Made by a program: the position numbers and the translations under genes. Shown piece after piece: positions 50,754-58,951 of a stretch of DNA of 64,000 nucleotides (position 1 is its first letter; each line of letters opens with the position of its first letter). The DNA is from Paenibacillus sp. FSL H8-0332 (GTDB taxonomy: Bacteria > Bacillota > Bacilli > Paenibacillales > Paenibacillaceae), in the NCBI RefSeq assembly GCF_037963835.1, contig NZ_CP150145.1, positions 5,890,001 through 5,954,000 on the forward strand, in the 5' to 3' direction. The notes under the pieces are model-generated. The model searched no databases and was not told the origin of the DNA. It worked only from the letters and a program-made list of their open reading frames with translations.

Positions 50754-52345
50754 GCCTCACGTTTCCTTTGCGAGAGCGCGTGTTTATAGGCTTTGGGCGA
50801 CATGCCGTAATACTTCTTGAATACGCGGCAAAAATATTTCGTATCCTGAAATCCGCATTCCAGGGATACCTCATATATTCGGAGCGGCTCCCCGGCGAGC
50901 AGCACCTTAGCCCGCTTCATCCGGGCCGCCGTCACATGCTCAGAGAACGTTTTTCCCGTCCTGTTCTTAATCAGTGTACTGAAATAGGAAGGGTTAAAAT
51001 GGAAATGATCGGCTGCCCGCTCCAGTGTAAGCTCCTCCTTCCTATGCTGCTGTATCCAGCTTAGGCATTCAGCGATCATGCTCTCCCCCTGATCCTGCCG
51101 GGATACGGTTAAGGCCAAATGCGCTTCCCGGAGTGCCTGCCCCAAATGGGCCACCAGCTCCCGGTACGAGCGGCATGAGCGGATAAGCATCGTAGCCGTA
51201 CCGGTCAGCTTCTGCTGCGCTCTCTTATCCAGAATGTCCTGATGCTCATTACGGATCTGCAGCAGCATCAGCGATGCCTGCTCCTTCAGCAGCATAGGGC
51301 TGGCCTGTCCACCGTCCGCAAGCTGGCAGAGGGCTTCCACACAAGCTTCCAATACCAGCGCAGCATCATCCATTTTCAACGCCTCATAGACCTTGCTCCA
51401 GTCAGGAACGGCCTCAAGGGAAGAAGACCTAATCTCATCTGAGAACAGCAGCCCCTGCCGGAAATCATAGAAGTTGTAACTGTTGGCCGTTCTGGCCGCC
51501 AGATAGGACCGCGGCGCTTCCTCCCGGAGAGAACGGCATTCCGGGCCAATCCCGTGGGTGAGCTGTCCGGTATGCGCCCAATCCGCAGCCAAGGACTGGG
51601 CGATGGACCGGGCTTCTTCCCGCTTGTCCCCGGTAAGGCCTTCCAGGGTAATCAAGGTAACGGCGGCAAGAGGGCCGACCTCCGTCATCCCGCTCAAGGG
51701 AATCGTGATGGCTTCCCCCCACCTGCTCCAGGCCTGCTCCAGAGCACGGATAAACACGCCGCTGTCCTGCCTCTCCCCGCTGTCCTGGCAGGAGTTCAGC
51801 TCTGAATACACAGCGACACCGCTCTCCCGCAGCCAACCATAACCGTTCAGCTCCGCCAGCTCGGCCACGGACGCACTGCCGTTCAGCCAGGACAGCATGA
51901 GCCGGTTCAGGTAGGCGGAAGAAGCGAGCTTAAGCCGGTGCTGCATCTCTTCCTCTTCACGGCGCTGCCTCTGTTCCGCTGTCAGCAGAAGGTCGATCCG
52001 CCTTAAGACCTCTGCTATTTTCTCAATCTCCACCGGCTTCAGCAGGTAATCATAAGCGCCATGGCGAACCGCCTTCTGCGCATACTCGAATAGATTGTAA
52101 GCGGATACCATGACAACCCTGGTTTTAATATCCTCTAGCTTAAGCCGTTCCAGAAATTCAAGCCCGTCCATGCCAGGCATGCGGATATCCGTCAATATGG
52201 CATCCGGGTGGTGAGCCTTCACCGCTTCCATGGCCGACAAGCCATCCTTCGCCACTTCCACCTGATCCTCCGGCCGAAGGCGCCCGATCAGATTAACCAT
52301 CCCTCTAAGATGCCTGGGCTCATCATCTACGATCAATATTCTCAC
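50750..52345 (-). CDS. YesN-type response regulator with AraC DNA-binding domain
   Basis: A 531-residue regulator. The receiver domain occupies residues 1-120 with the acidic pocket in LIVDDEP and the phospho-acceptor Asp53 in LTDIRMPGMDG. A long middle section has no recognised domain. The C-terminal 100 residues are two helix-turn-helix units of AraC type (LTLERAADHFHFNPSYFSTL, IYEVSLECGFQDTKYFCRVF). GTG 52345 follows GGGGAGG. It is first in the two-gene unit with the kinase and probably activates the promoter at 48922. Confidence 0.94.
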   Translation of the reverse strand: MRILIVDDEPRHLRGMVNLIGRLRPEDQVEVAKDGLSAMEAVKAHHPDAILTDIRMPGMDGLEFLERLKLEDIKTRVVMVSAYNLFEYAQKAVRHGAYDYLLKPVEIEKIAEVLRRIDLLLTAEQRQRREEEEMQHRLKLASSAYLNRLMLSWLNGSASVAELAELNGYGWLRESGVAVYSELNSCQDSGERQDSGVFIRALEQAWSRWGEAITIPLSGMTEVGPLAAVTLITLEGLTGDKREEARSIAQSLAADWAHTGQLTHGIGPECRSLREEAPRSYLAARTANSYNFYDFRQGLLFSDEIRSSSLEAVPDWSKVYEALKMDDAALVLEACVEALCQLADGGQASPMLLKEQASLMLLQIRNEHQDILDKRAQQKLTGTATMLIRSCRSYRELVAHLGQALREAHLALTVSRQDQGESMIAECLSWIQQHRKEELTLERAADHFHFNPSYFSTLIKNRTGKTFSEHVTAARMKRAKVLLAGEPLRIYEVSLECGFQDTKYFCRVFKKYYGMSPKAYKHALSQRKREA

Positions 52346-52535
52346 TATGCTCAGCCTCCCCGGCAATGGTTTGCAGTTCATAACAGCCGCAGTGTTGCCC
52401 TTATTATAGAAGCCATTCCGGTTCATTCCTAGTGGATTCATATTGGAAAGGTGGATTTGAATTAGATGCTCCGCCAGCCTGCCAACTAATTCCGCACTGT
52501 ATCCGCATAAGCCCATATCAACCCGTACCTACAAT

Positions 52536-52580
52536 AAAAAGGACTCCCATTCAGCCATCTAATGACTGCCGGAGCCCTTT
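52536..52580 (-). terminator. Probable terminator of yunB
   Basis: On the minus strand AAAGGGCTCC... pairs imperfectly with ...GGGAGTCC, followed by TTTTTATT. Confidence 0.55.
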
Positions 52581-52632
52581 CCCTATTTTCTATTTCTATG
52601 TTTCTCTGCTCCTTATTCCCGACCTATTCCCC

Positions 52633-53925
52633 TTACTCCGACCCTTCCCCGGCATTCCCGCTCACATCCGGGGCATTATTACCGCCTGCGGCAGGCGCGG
52701 GGCTTTCCCCGCTGCCCGCATGTCCGTCTGATCCGCTGGAGTTGGAGCTGCTGTTACCGCCTGCTGGTGTACTGTCCACGCCGGGGCTGCTCTTCTCGGT
52801 ACTCAGCGAAGGGGCCGGAATGGCGATGCCCGGCGCACTACTGCCGTTCTCGCCGACGGGCTTGCCCTGATTGTCATAGTAGTACATCGGAACGTCACCG
52901 ACTACCATCAGGTAGGAGACGGGGATCTCTGTATCCACCACCTGCGGCTCCATATCAAATGGAATGACAACGGCTACCTCGGTAACAATATGAATGAAGA
53001 CTTCAACGAGAATCATATTGATTCCCGCATTCTGCTGCCGTGTGTTCAGCTCGACCTTCACTGCCCCCTGAGGCTCCACCTTGATCGGAATATCCGGCCC
53101 ATAGGAGGCAATCAGCGGACTGCCGAGCGCCTGCCCGAGCGGAATATATTCCGTCCGGTTATGCAGCTCCTGGAGCGTGGACTGGATGACTTCGGCGGCC
53201 TGCGAGGTAATCCGCATATGCTCCTTGTAGTTGAGCATGAAGCCGGAGATTTTGCCGTTCTTGTCCGTCTTCCAGTCAATCAGCGCCTCGGCATTCCCGC
53301 CGTCCGCCACCTGGGACGTAATCGCCTTGTTAATCGATTCCGTGGCGATCTGCTTCACCCGGATCTGTGCCAGATGGAGAATCGGCGGCTTCAGATGCTG
53401 CTCCACATAACGCAGCCCCTGCAGCACCGCCATAAGCAGCAGCAGGCTCAGAACGATCCAGAATCTGCCCCTTCTGCGCGGCTTCTGCCCCTTGCCCCGG
53501 GCAGCTTCCTGCCGCTGCCCGTCCCTGCTGCCGAACAGGCGGAAGCCACCGCCACCGCGCCCGGCCTTACGCCAGGCCCGCTGGCCCGGAGCGCCCGCTG
53601 CCCTCCCGGACGGCTTCACTGTCCCGTAATCCGCTACATCCCCGTCCAGCCGGACGCCGGACCTGGAGGGCTTCGCCACGAAGCCCCCGCTCCGCCCCCA
53701 GCTCCGGCCAGGCAGACCCGCGCCGGGTCTTGACGGCTTCGCTTCGAACCTTGCTCCCGGACCCGCGCCCGGCGGCCGGATTCCCGCTCTGGACGGTTTG
53801 GCCTTGAAGGCCTGGCGGCGCCCGACCGGCCCCCTCAGGCCGCTTCCGCTGAAGTCCGGCAGACGCAGACGCCCGAAGAGCGGTACGCCTGCGCCTCGTT
53901 TCCCCCATTTTCTGATTCTGCCCAT
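52633..53925 (-). CDS. yunB: Sporulation protein YunB with extended basic N-terminus
   Basis: A 430-residue protein. The YunB core starts at a membrane helix near residue 155 (FWIVLSLLLLMAVLQGL) and runs to about residue 360, with ATESINKAITSQVADG and LGQALGSPLIASYGPDIPIK typical of the family, which is needed for normal sporulation in B. subtilis under sigma-E. Before the helix stand about 150 residues rich in Arg, Gly and Pro, with three copies of an AKPSRxGxRL-like motif. After the core is a Ser/Gly/Pro-rich tail. B. subtilis YunB is much shorter, so both ends are extensions. It lies far from lytH here, although the two are adjacent in B. subtilis. Confidence 0.86.
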   Translation of the reverse strand: MGRIRKWGKRGAGVPLFGRLRLPDFSGSGLRGPVGRRQAFKAKPSRAGIRPPGAGPGARFEAKPSRPGAGLPGRSWGRSGGFVAKPSRSGVRLDGDVADYGTVKPSGRAAGAPGQRAWRKAGRGGGGFRLFGSRDGQRQEAARGKGQKPRRRGRFWIVLSLLLLMAVLQGLRYVEQHLKPPILHLAQIRVKQIATESINKAITSQVADGGNAEALIDWKTDKNGKISGFMLNYKEHMRITSQAAEVIQSTLQELHNRTEYIPLGQALGSPLIASYGPDIPIKVEPQGAVKVELNTRQQNAGINMILVEVFIHIVTEVAVVIPFDMEPQVVDTEIPVSYLMVVGDVPMYYYDNQGKPVGENGSSAPGIAIPAPSLSTEKSSPGVDSTPAGGNSSSNSSGSDGHAGSGESPAPAAGGNNAPDVSGNAGEGSE

Positions 53926-53996
53926 GCCCTGCAGTCCCTCCCGACATTCCTGCGGTCAAGCCGCTCCCTGTACTAATAGGCTATTCGGCGCACACG

Positions 53997-54024
53997 CAAA
54001 ATAACCCCACAAAAGTGGGGTTAG
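53997..54024 (-). terminator. Terminator of the TVP38-family gene
   Basis: TAACCCCAC-AAAA-GTGGGGTTA. On the minus strand it is followed by TTTTGCG. Confidence 0.8.
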
Positions 54025-54040
54025 CCTGGAAGTGAAGAAC

Positions 54041-54655
54041 CTAATGCCCCGCCCGCTTGCGCTTATCCTCCTGAAGATGCCCCCAATGCAGCCGGACAAA
54101 GATAGCAAGCAGAATCAGCATAAATACGCCGTACCACAACAGAAAACCGTTCCAGTCCTCACGCGGGACAATGAGCGAGGAGCTGAGCGTACCGAACAGC
54201 CAGATAAAAGACAGATTGCCGAGCACCGTCCCCCAGACAAAAGCTGCCGGCTTCATCGGAGACACGGCTGACATCAGATTGATGATATTGCTGGGCACAA
54301 TCGGAATCGTACGCAGCAGCACCAGCGTCCAGATGCCGTAGCGATCCAGATAGGTCTGCCATTTCTCATACTTCTTGAGCTTGTAGCCCCATTTGCGGTC
54401 GAACCAGTCGAAGAGATAGCGCCGGAAGAGAAAATAAACGACTACCGCGCCCAGGTTGCAGGCCAGCCAGCTGACAGCCATCCCGCCGATCACTTCGAAT
54501 ACAGAGACATGGAGCACAATCAGAATCGCCAGGGGGAAAAATCCGAACAAGCTTTGCAGCACGGCGAGCGGAAGTGTAGCGAATACAATGGACGGTCCGC
54601 TAAGTCCAAGACTCTGCAGCAGCCAGTCAATCCAGGCATTAATCATCTCGGTCAT
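54041..54655 (-). CDS. TVP38/TMEM64 (DedA-like) family membrane protein
   Basis: A 204-residue membrane protein with about five helices. FEVIGGMAVSWLACNLGAVVV and RTIPIVPSNIINLMSAVSPM form the SNARE-associated/VTT region, and the R-x-x-P-x-x-P pattern is typical of the TVP38 branch. Relatives are implicated in membrane lipid handling (undecaprenyl phosphate or phospholipid scrambling); the substrate here is unknown. ATG 54655 has GGAAG 8 bases upstream. Single gene with its own terminator. Confidence 0.9.
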   Translation of the reverse strand: MTEMINAWIDWLLQSLGLSGPSIVFATLPLAVLQSLFGFFPLAILIVLHVSVFEVIGGMAVSWLACNLGAVVVYFLFRRYLFDWFDRKWGYKLKKYEKWQTYLDRYGIWTLVLLRTIPIVPSNIINLMSAVSPMKPAAFVWGTVLGNLSFIWLFGTLSSSLIVPREDWNGFLLWYGVFMLILLAIFVRLHWGHLQEDKRKRAGH

Positions 54656-54716
54656 GGAGCGCTCTTCCTTTCCTGACTCCTTGCAGCATGTAAAGGAACC
54701 GCTCATTAACGTTGAA

Positions 54717-54742
54717 GAAAAACACCCCTCGCGGGGTGTTTA
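54717..54742 (-). terminator. Terminator of the opuA-type operon
   Basis: AACACCCC-TCGC-GGGGTGTT. On the minus strand it is followed by TTTTCTTC. It lies 160 bp after the last operon gene. Confidence 0.7.
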
Positions 54743-54901
54743 TTGACAATAAATTGATATATTCTACTTGAAGAGCCGCTTAAAACAGGAATAGGAAAAG
54801 GACAGTGGTTAGCGGTACAAGTTACAGAATTGTTGCTTATTTTCTCTCATCATAGCACACATCGGTTCCCGCCGCCAGATCACTGAACCTCCAGATTTCA
54901 C

Positions 54902-55786
54902 TTAAGCAGAAACGCCGGCCATCCACTCATTAACCTTCGCTTCATTGCTCTCTACCCAGTCCTTGGCCGCTTCTTCAGGCGATTGTCCGCCTTGAATCTT
55001 GACCATAACCTGCTCCATATCCTCTGCGGTCCACTTGAATTGGCTCAGGAACTTGTGTACATCAGGCATATCTTCCTTCAGGCCTTTGCGGACCATGGTA
55101 TGAATCTGCTCGGCACCGCCGTAGACATTCTTCGGATCGTCCAGGTACTTGAGGTCCATGTTGGCGAACATCCAGTGCGGAGTCCAGCCGGTGACTACAA
55201 TCGGTTCATTCTTGTCAAAAGCCTTCTGCAGCTCCTGCGCCATCGCCGCCGACGAGCTTTCCAGCAGCGTATAATCGCTCAAGCCGTAGGCTTCGAGCGC
55301 TTTTTCCGTAGCCGTCATAATTCCGGCTCCCGGCTCAATTCCGATAATCCGCTTATCCAGCGTTGCCGCAACCTCCGCATTGTTCAGATCCTCAATGGAG
55401 TTAATCTCCATATAAGCGGGAACGGCAAGCCCGGTCTTCGTTCCATCCAGATTCACACCGGCATCCTCAATGTCCTTGCCGTATTTCTCCACATAAGAGG
55501 CATGGGTGCTTGGCAGCCAGGCGGCTACCATCGCGTCTGCGCTTCCGTCAGCAATCCCTGCCCACATCGGTCCGGCATCGACCTGCAGCATCTCCACCTT
55601 CATGCCGAGCTTCGTCTCCAGCACTTCCTTGACTACGTTTGTACTGGCGATCTCGGAATCCCAGGCCACATAAGCCAGCTTCACCGTACTATTATTATTG
55701 GACGAACAACCAGCTACCAGGACTACTGCCATGAGCAGCATCAGCAAAATTAGCGGTCTACGCTTTATCGATTGATTTCTTTTCAT
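54902..55786 (-). CDS. opuAC: Glycine betaine ABC transporter substrate-binding lipoprotein
   Basis: A 294-residue lipoprotein of the OpuAC class that captures glycine betaine or related compatible solutes outside the membrane. The signal peptide has the lipobox VAGC. KLAYVAWDSEIASTNVVKEV is the typical opening, and Trp residues for the quaternary-ammonium cage occur in WAGIADGSADAMVAAWLP and VVTGWTPHWMF. ATG 55786 is chosen over a GTG four codons earlier, which abuts AGGAG. It is the last gene of a complete ATPase-permease-binding-protein operon, 15 bp after the permease. Confidence 0.93.
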   Translation of the reverse strand: MKRNQSIKRRPLILLMLLMAVVLVAGCSSNNNSTVKLAYVAWDSEIASTNVVKEVLETKLGMKVEMLQVDAGPMWAGIADGSADAMVAAWLPSTHASYVEKYGKDIEDAGVNLDGTKTGLAVPAYMEINSIEDLNNAEVAATLDKRIIGIEPGAGIMTATEKALEAYGLSDYTLLESSSAAMAQELQKAFDKNEPIVVTGWTPHWMFANMDLKYLDDPKNVYGGAEQIHTMVRKGLKEDMPDVHKFLSQFKWTAEDMEQVMVKIQGGQSPEEAAKDWVESNEAKVNEWMAGVSA

Positions 55787-55800
55787 ATTATTATACACTC

Positions 55801-56637
55801 CTATCCTTGTGGTTTGGATTTGAACAGCTTCTGGGTCAGACGGTCCAGCAGTATGGCAATAATAACAATGGCGATCCCCGCCTCGAAGCCCGCGCCGGTC
55901 TTGGCCTGCGATACCGCACGGTATACATAGGCTCCGACCCCCTGGGCTCCGATCATGGACGAGATAACGACCATAGACAGTGACAGCATGATCGTCTGAT
56001 TAATACCGGCCATAATGGTCGGCAGTGCGATCGGCAGCTGCAGCTTGAACAGCTTCTGGCTTGCGGTTGAACCGAAGGCATCCGCAGCTTCCACAAGCTC
56101 CGGCGACACCTGACGAATACCCAGGTTAGTTAAGCGGATCGTTGGCGGAATCGCAAATATAATAGAAGCAATGACGCCGGGAACAACCCCCAGCGAGAAG
56201 AAGGAGACGGCCGGAAGCAGATAGACGAACGCCGGCATCGTCTGCATGAAGTCTAAGATAGGGGTGGCGATATTCTGGAAGGTCCGGCTCTGCGCACAGA
56301 ATACTCCCAGCGGAACCCCGATAACTACAGCCAATAAGGAAGCTGTCAGCACAAGGGCCAGCGACTGCATCGACGGGCCCCATAACCCCAGATTATCTAT
56401 CAGCAAAAGCCCGAGCACCGCAAACAGCGCCATCCGCCATTTGCCAATCCAGTAGGCCAGAGCAGCGATAAGAAGGGTCAACACAATGGCTGGCAGGAAA
56501 TTCAGCGCCGCATCAATCCCGCTCACCATTCCCCCGATTACAGCATGAATGAAATCAAATATAGGGCCGAAGTAGGTCGTGAGCCAATCTTCGATCCATT
56601 CTACGCCCTTTCCGAGCGGTATCTTGGGTATATTCAT
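55801..56637 (-). CDS. opuAB: Glycine betaine ABC transporter permease
   Basis: A 278-residue permease of the ProW/OpuAB type with about six to seven helices. The EAA loop is in SPELVEAADAFGSTASQKLFK. FMQTMPAFVYLLPAVSFFSLG is the signature of betaine/choline permeases. It overlaps the ATPase gene by four bases (ATGA), which indicates translational coupling. Confidence 0.95.
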   Translation of the reverse strand: MNIPKIPLGKGVEWIEDWLTTYFGPIFDFIHAVIGGMVSGIDAALNFLPAIVLTLLIAALAYWIGKWRMALFAVLGLLLIDNLGLWGPSMQSLALVLTASLLAVVIGVPLGVFCAQSRTFQNIATPILDFMQTMPAFVYLLPAVSFFSLGVVPGVIASIIFAIPPTIRLTNLGIRQVSPELVEAADAFGSTASQKLFKLQLPIALPTIMAGINQTIMLSLSMVVISSMIGAQGVGAYVYRAVSQAKTGAGFEAGIAIVIIAILLDRLTQKLFKSKPQG

Positions 56638-57833
56638 GAACCTAATCCTCCTTCAGGAACCGCGTTACCGGCCAGAGCAGACAGCACAGCCCCTTTGATA
56701 ACAATGCCCTTCAGCTTCTCGCCTTCCCCTACTACAGCAACGGGCAGATGTGTCTCCGACATCAGCTCGAACAGATCATTCAACAGGGTATCCGGCTGAA
56801 CACGTGGAATATCACGCAGCATCACATCGAGTATGCTGCGGTTCTCCTTCAACGCCTGTGAGGCATTATCCGCAGTCAGCAGACCTTGCAGCCGCATCTC
56901 GTTATCCGCCACATACAGGCTGGATACGCCGCTGTCCCGCATAAGCTGCAGGGCAACCCGGGGTCCGCGTTCCGGGCGGATCATCTCCGGCTTGCGCATC
57001 ACATGAGAAGCGGTCAGGACTTTGGACAGATCCACATCCTCCACGAAGCGCTCCACATATTTGTTCGCAGGCTGGATAAGAATTTCTTCCGGCGATCCGA
57101 TCTGGACAATGACCCCGTCCTTCATCAGGGCAATACGGTCCCCGATCCGCAGCGCCTCATCCAGATCATGCGTGATGAATACAATCGTCTTCTTCACTCT
57201 GGACTGCAGCTCCAGCAGCTCCTGCTGCATATCCTTGCGGATCAGCGGATCAAGCGCACTGAACGCTTCATCCATCAGCAGGATGTCAGGATCATTGGCC
57301 AGACCGCGCGCCAGGCCGACACGCTGCTGCATGCCCCCGCTAAGCTGATCCGGACGGTGATTCTCCCAGCCTTTTAGACCCACTAGCTCAAGAGCCTCCA
57401 TTGCAAGTCGGGTTCTCTTACTTTTCTCCACCCCTTGAACTTCCAGTCCGTATTCTGCGTTGGCCAGCACACTGCGGTGCGGGAACAGCGCGAACTTTTG
57501 AAAGACCATGCCGATATTCTTGCGCCGGAATTCTCTTAGCTGCTCCGGGCTCATCTTGACAACATCCTTGCCCTTGAACAGCACCTGGCCCCCGGTGGGC
57601 TCAATCAGCCGGTTCAATAGACGGACGAGCGTGGATTTACCGCTGCCCGACAAGCCCATAATGACGAATATTTCTCCTTCTTCAATGCTGAATTCGGCTT
57701 TGTTCACTCCGACCGTCAGCTTGGCTTCCTTGGCGATTCTTTCTTTGGACCAGCCTTGTTCCATTAATGGAAGCGCCCGTGCTGCATCATGACCGAATAC
57801 TTTGGTTAACTGTTTCACCTCTATAATTGCCAT
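56634..57833 (-). CDS. opuAA: Glycine betaine ABC transporter ATP-binding protein with CBS domains
   Basis: A 399-residue ATPase of the ProV/OpuAA type. Walker A GLSGSGKSTLVRLLNR, signature LSGGMQQRVGLARGLA and Walker B ILLMDEAFSALDP are intact. The C-terminal 130 residues hold two CBS modules (VALQLMRDSGVSSLYVADN, LNDLFELMSETHLPVAVV), which in this class sense ionic strength or nucleotides to gate transport. AAGGAGGT precedes the ATG. First gene of the operon, divergent from a GbsR-like regulator across 254 bp. Direct repeats of AACTTTAC near 57945-57962 could be operator elements. Confidence 0.95.
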   Translation of the reverse strand: MAIIEVKQLTKVFGHDAARALPLMEQGWSKERIAKEAKLTVGVNKAEFSIEEGEIFVIMGLSGSGKSTLVRLLNRLIEPTGGQVLFKGKDVVKMSPEQLREFRRKNIGMVFQKFALFPHRSVLANAEYGLEVQGVEKSKRTRLAMEALELVGLKGWENHRPDQLSGGMQQRVGLARGLANDPDILLMDEAFSALDPLIRKDMQQELLELQSRVKKTIVFITHDLDEALRIGDRIALMKDGVIVQIGSPEEILIQPANKYVERFVEDVDLSKVLTASHVMRKPEMIRPERGPRVALQLMRDSGVSSLYVADNEMRLQGLLTADNASQALKENRSILDVMLRDIPRVQPDTLLNDLFELMSETHLPVAVVGEGEKLKGIVIKGAVLSALAGNAVPEGGLGS

Positions 57834-58008
57834 GGTGACCTCCTTCTCCCCTTATACTTTCGGGTTAATGCTACTGACCTAGTGTAACGGACTTACGAAA
57901 AGAGAAGCAAAGCGCATATTCGGTTAAAATTTAGCGTACAGTTTTAACTTTACAAACTTTACGTATAGAATACTCTGTTTAACGCCATATTCCGTTACTG
58001 ATGAATTC

Positions 58009-58038
58009 TTTACTTCTTGCCAAGGATTTGATTACAAT
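58009..58038 (+). promoter_or_regulatory. Possible sigma-A promoter of the GbsR-like gene
   Basis: TTTACT (58009-58014), 18-base spacer, TACAAT (58033-58038), 49 bases before the ATG. Confidence 0.45.
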
Positions 58039-58087
58039 ACACTGGAGAGGTTTCTAGCCTGTCAGCCTATTCCTCAGGAGGGACATC

Positions 58088-58642
58088 ATGAACGATTTAG
58101 AGGGGCTTCTGCCCGAGCAAATAGAGAAAATCAGCAAGGCCCGTGAACGAGTGATCGATTCTATCGGCAAAAACATGGATTTATACGGCATCACCTTGTC
58201 CATCGGGCATTTATACGGTTACATGTACTTCAAGGAGGGCCCGGTCACACTGGATGAACTAAGCAGTAACATGGGCATGAGCAAGACCTCAATGAGTACT
58301 GGAGTGCGTACACTGCTGGATTTGAAGATGATCGACAAAGTCTGGGGCAAGGGCACCCGCAAGGATCTGTTCGAGGTGGTGCCCGACTGGCATCAGAACT
58401 TCAGCGACTACTTCTCCATTAAATGGAGAAAAGCAGTGGAAGGAAATATGACCGCCCTTAACAAATCGCTCGCCGAAATCCGGCAAATGCAAATCGATTA
58501 TGCGGACGAGCCGGACCTCTCGCGCCTGCTCCACACCGACGAGATCAAGATTGAGGAAGCCATCAAATATTACCGCTGGCTGCTGAAGCTGATCGAGTCA
58601 CTTGAAACCGGCAAGATCTTTGAATTAATCCCTAAAGAATAA
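58088..58642 (+). CDS. GbsR/OpcR family MarR-type regulator
   Basis: A 184-residue winged-helix repressor of the GbsR family. The DNA-binding core is in VTLDELSSNMGMSKTSMSTG, followed by VRTLLDLKMIDKVWGKGTRK, a signature stretch of GbsR, OpcR and OpuAR proteins. These control choline or glycine betaine uptake in Bacillus. Aromatic residues such as those in VPDWHQNFSDYFSIKW may form the inducer cage. CAGGAGG precedes the ATG. Divergent position next to the betaine transporter strongly suggests that operon as its target. Confidence 0.92.
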   Translation: MNDLEGLLPEQIEKISKARERVIDSIGKNMDLYGITLSIGHLYGYMYFKEGPVTLDELSSNMGMSKTSMSTGVRTLLDLKMIDKVWGKGTRKDLFEVVPDWHQNFSDYFSIKWRKAVEGNMTALNKSLAEIRQMQIDYADEPDLSRLLHTDEIKIEEAIKYYRWLLKLIESLETGKIFELIPKE

Positions 58643-58745
58643 TATCAGCTATAGGCGTTCAAACTATTCTGGACAAAATCATCCTAACGGATGAATGGGA
58701 TTACCTCCACGCTGGCAAATGTAATATTGTTTTCCACATGCATTC

Positions 58746-58808
58746 GGGCCATCGCCTGCGTTTGAGCACATTGTATGCTGTTTTTCGCATACATTTGGTC
58801 CATATGAT
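58746..58808. repeat. Dispersed intergenic repeat, family C, copy 2
   Basis: Matches 27023-27082 over GG.CCAT and the core CACATTGTAT...CGCATACATTTGG. TGTATGC and GCATACA can pair around an eight-base loop. It again lies between convergent genes and next to a terminator. The remainder of 58643-58951 shows no gene. Confidence 0.65.
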
Positions 58809-58845
58809 GCTCTACCAGGAAAACTATAGTTTCCATACAAGTATC

Positions 58846-58887
58846 AAAACGGCCGCGCCCCTTGAATTCAAGGACCGCGGCCATTTT
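58846..58887 (-). terminator. Terminator of the SLH-GH16 gene
   Basis: A long GC-rich stem, GGCCGCG.CCCTTGAA with TTCAAGG.CCGCGGCC, flanked by AAAA and TTTT. It stands 65 bp after the stop of the glucanase gene. Confidence 0.82.
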
Positions 58888-58951
58888 CGCATGCTGATGT
58901 GCTGTCTTTCGGCAGTTATACTACCGGCAAATCACGCCGTCTTCCGTTAGC

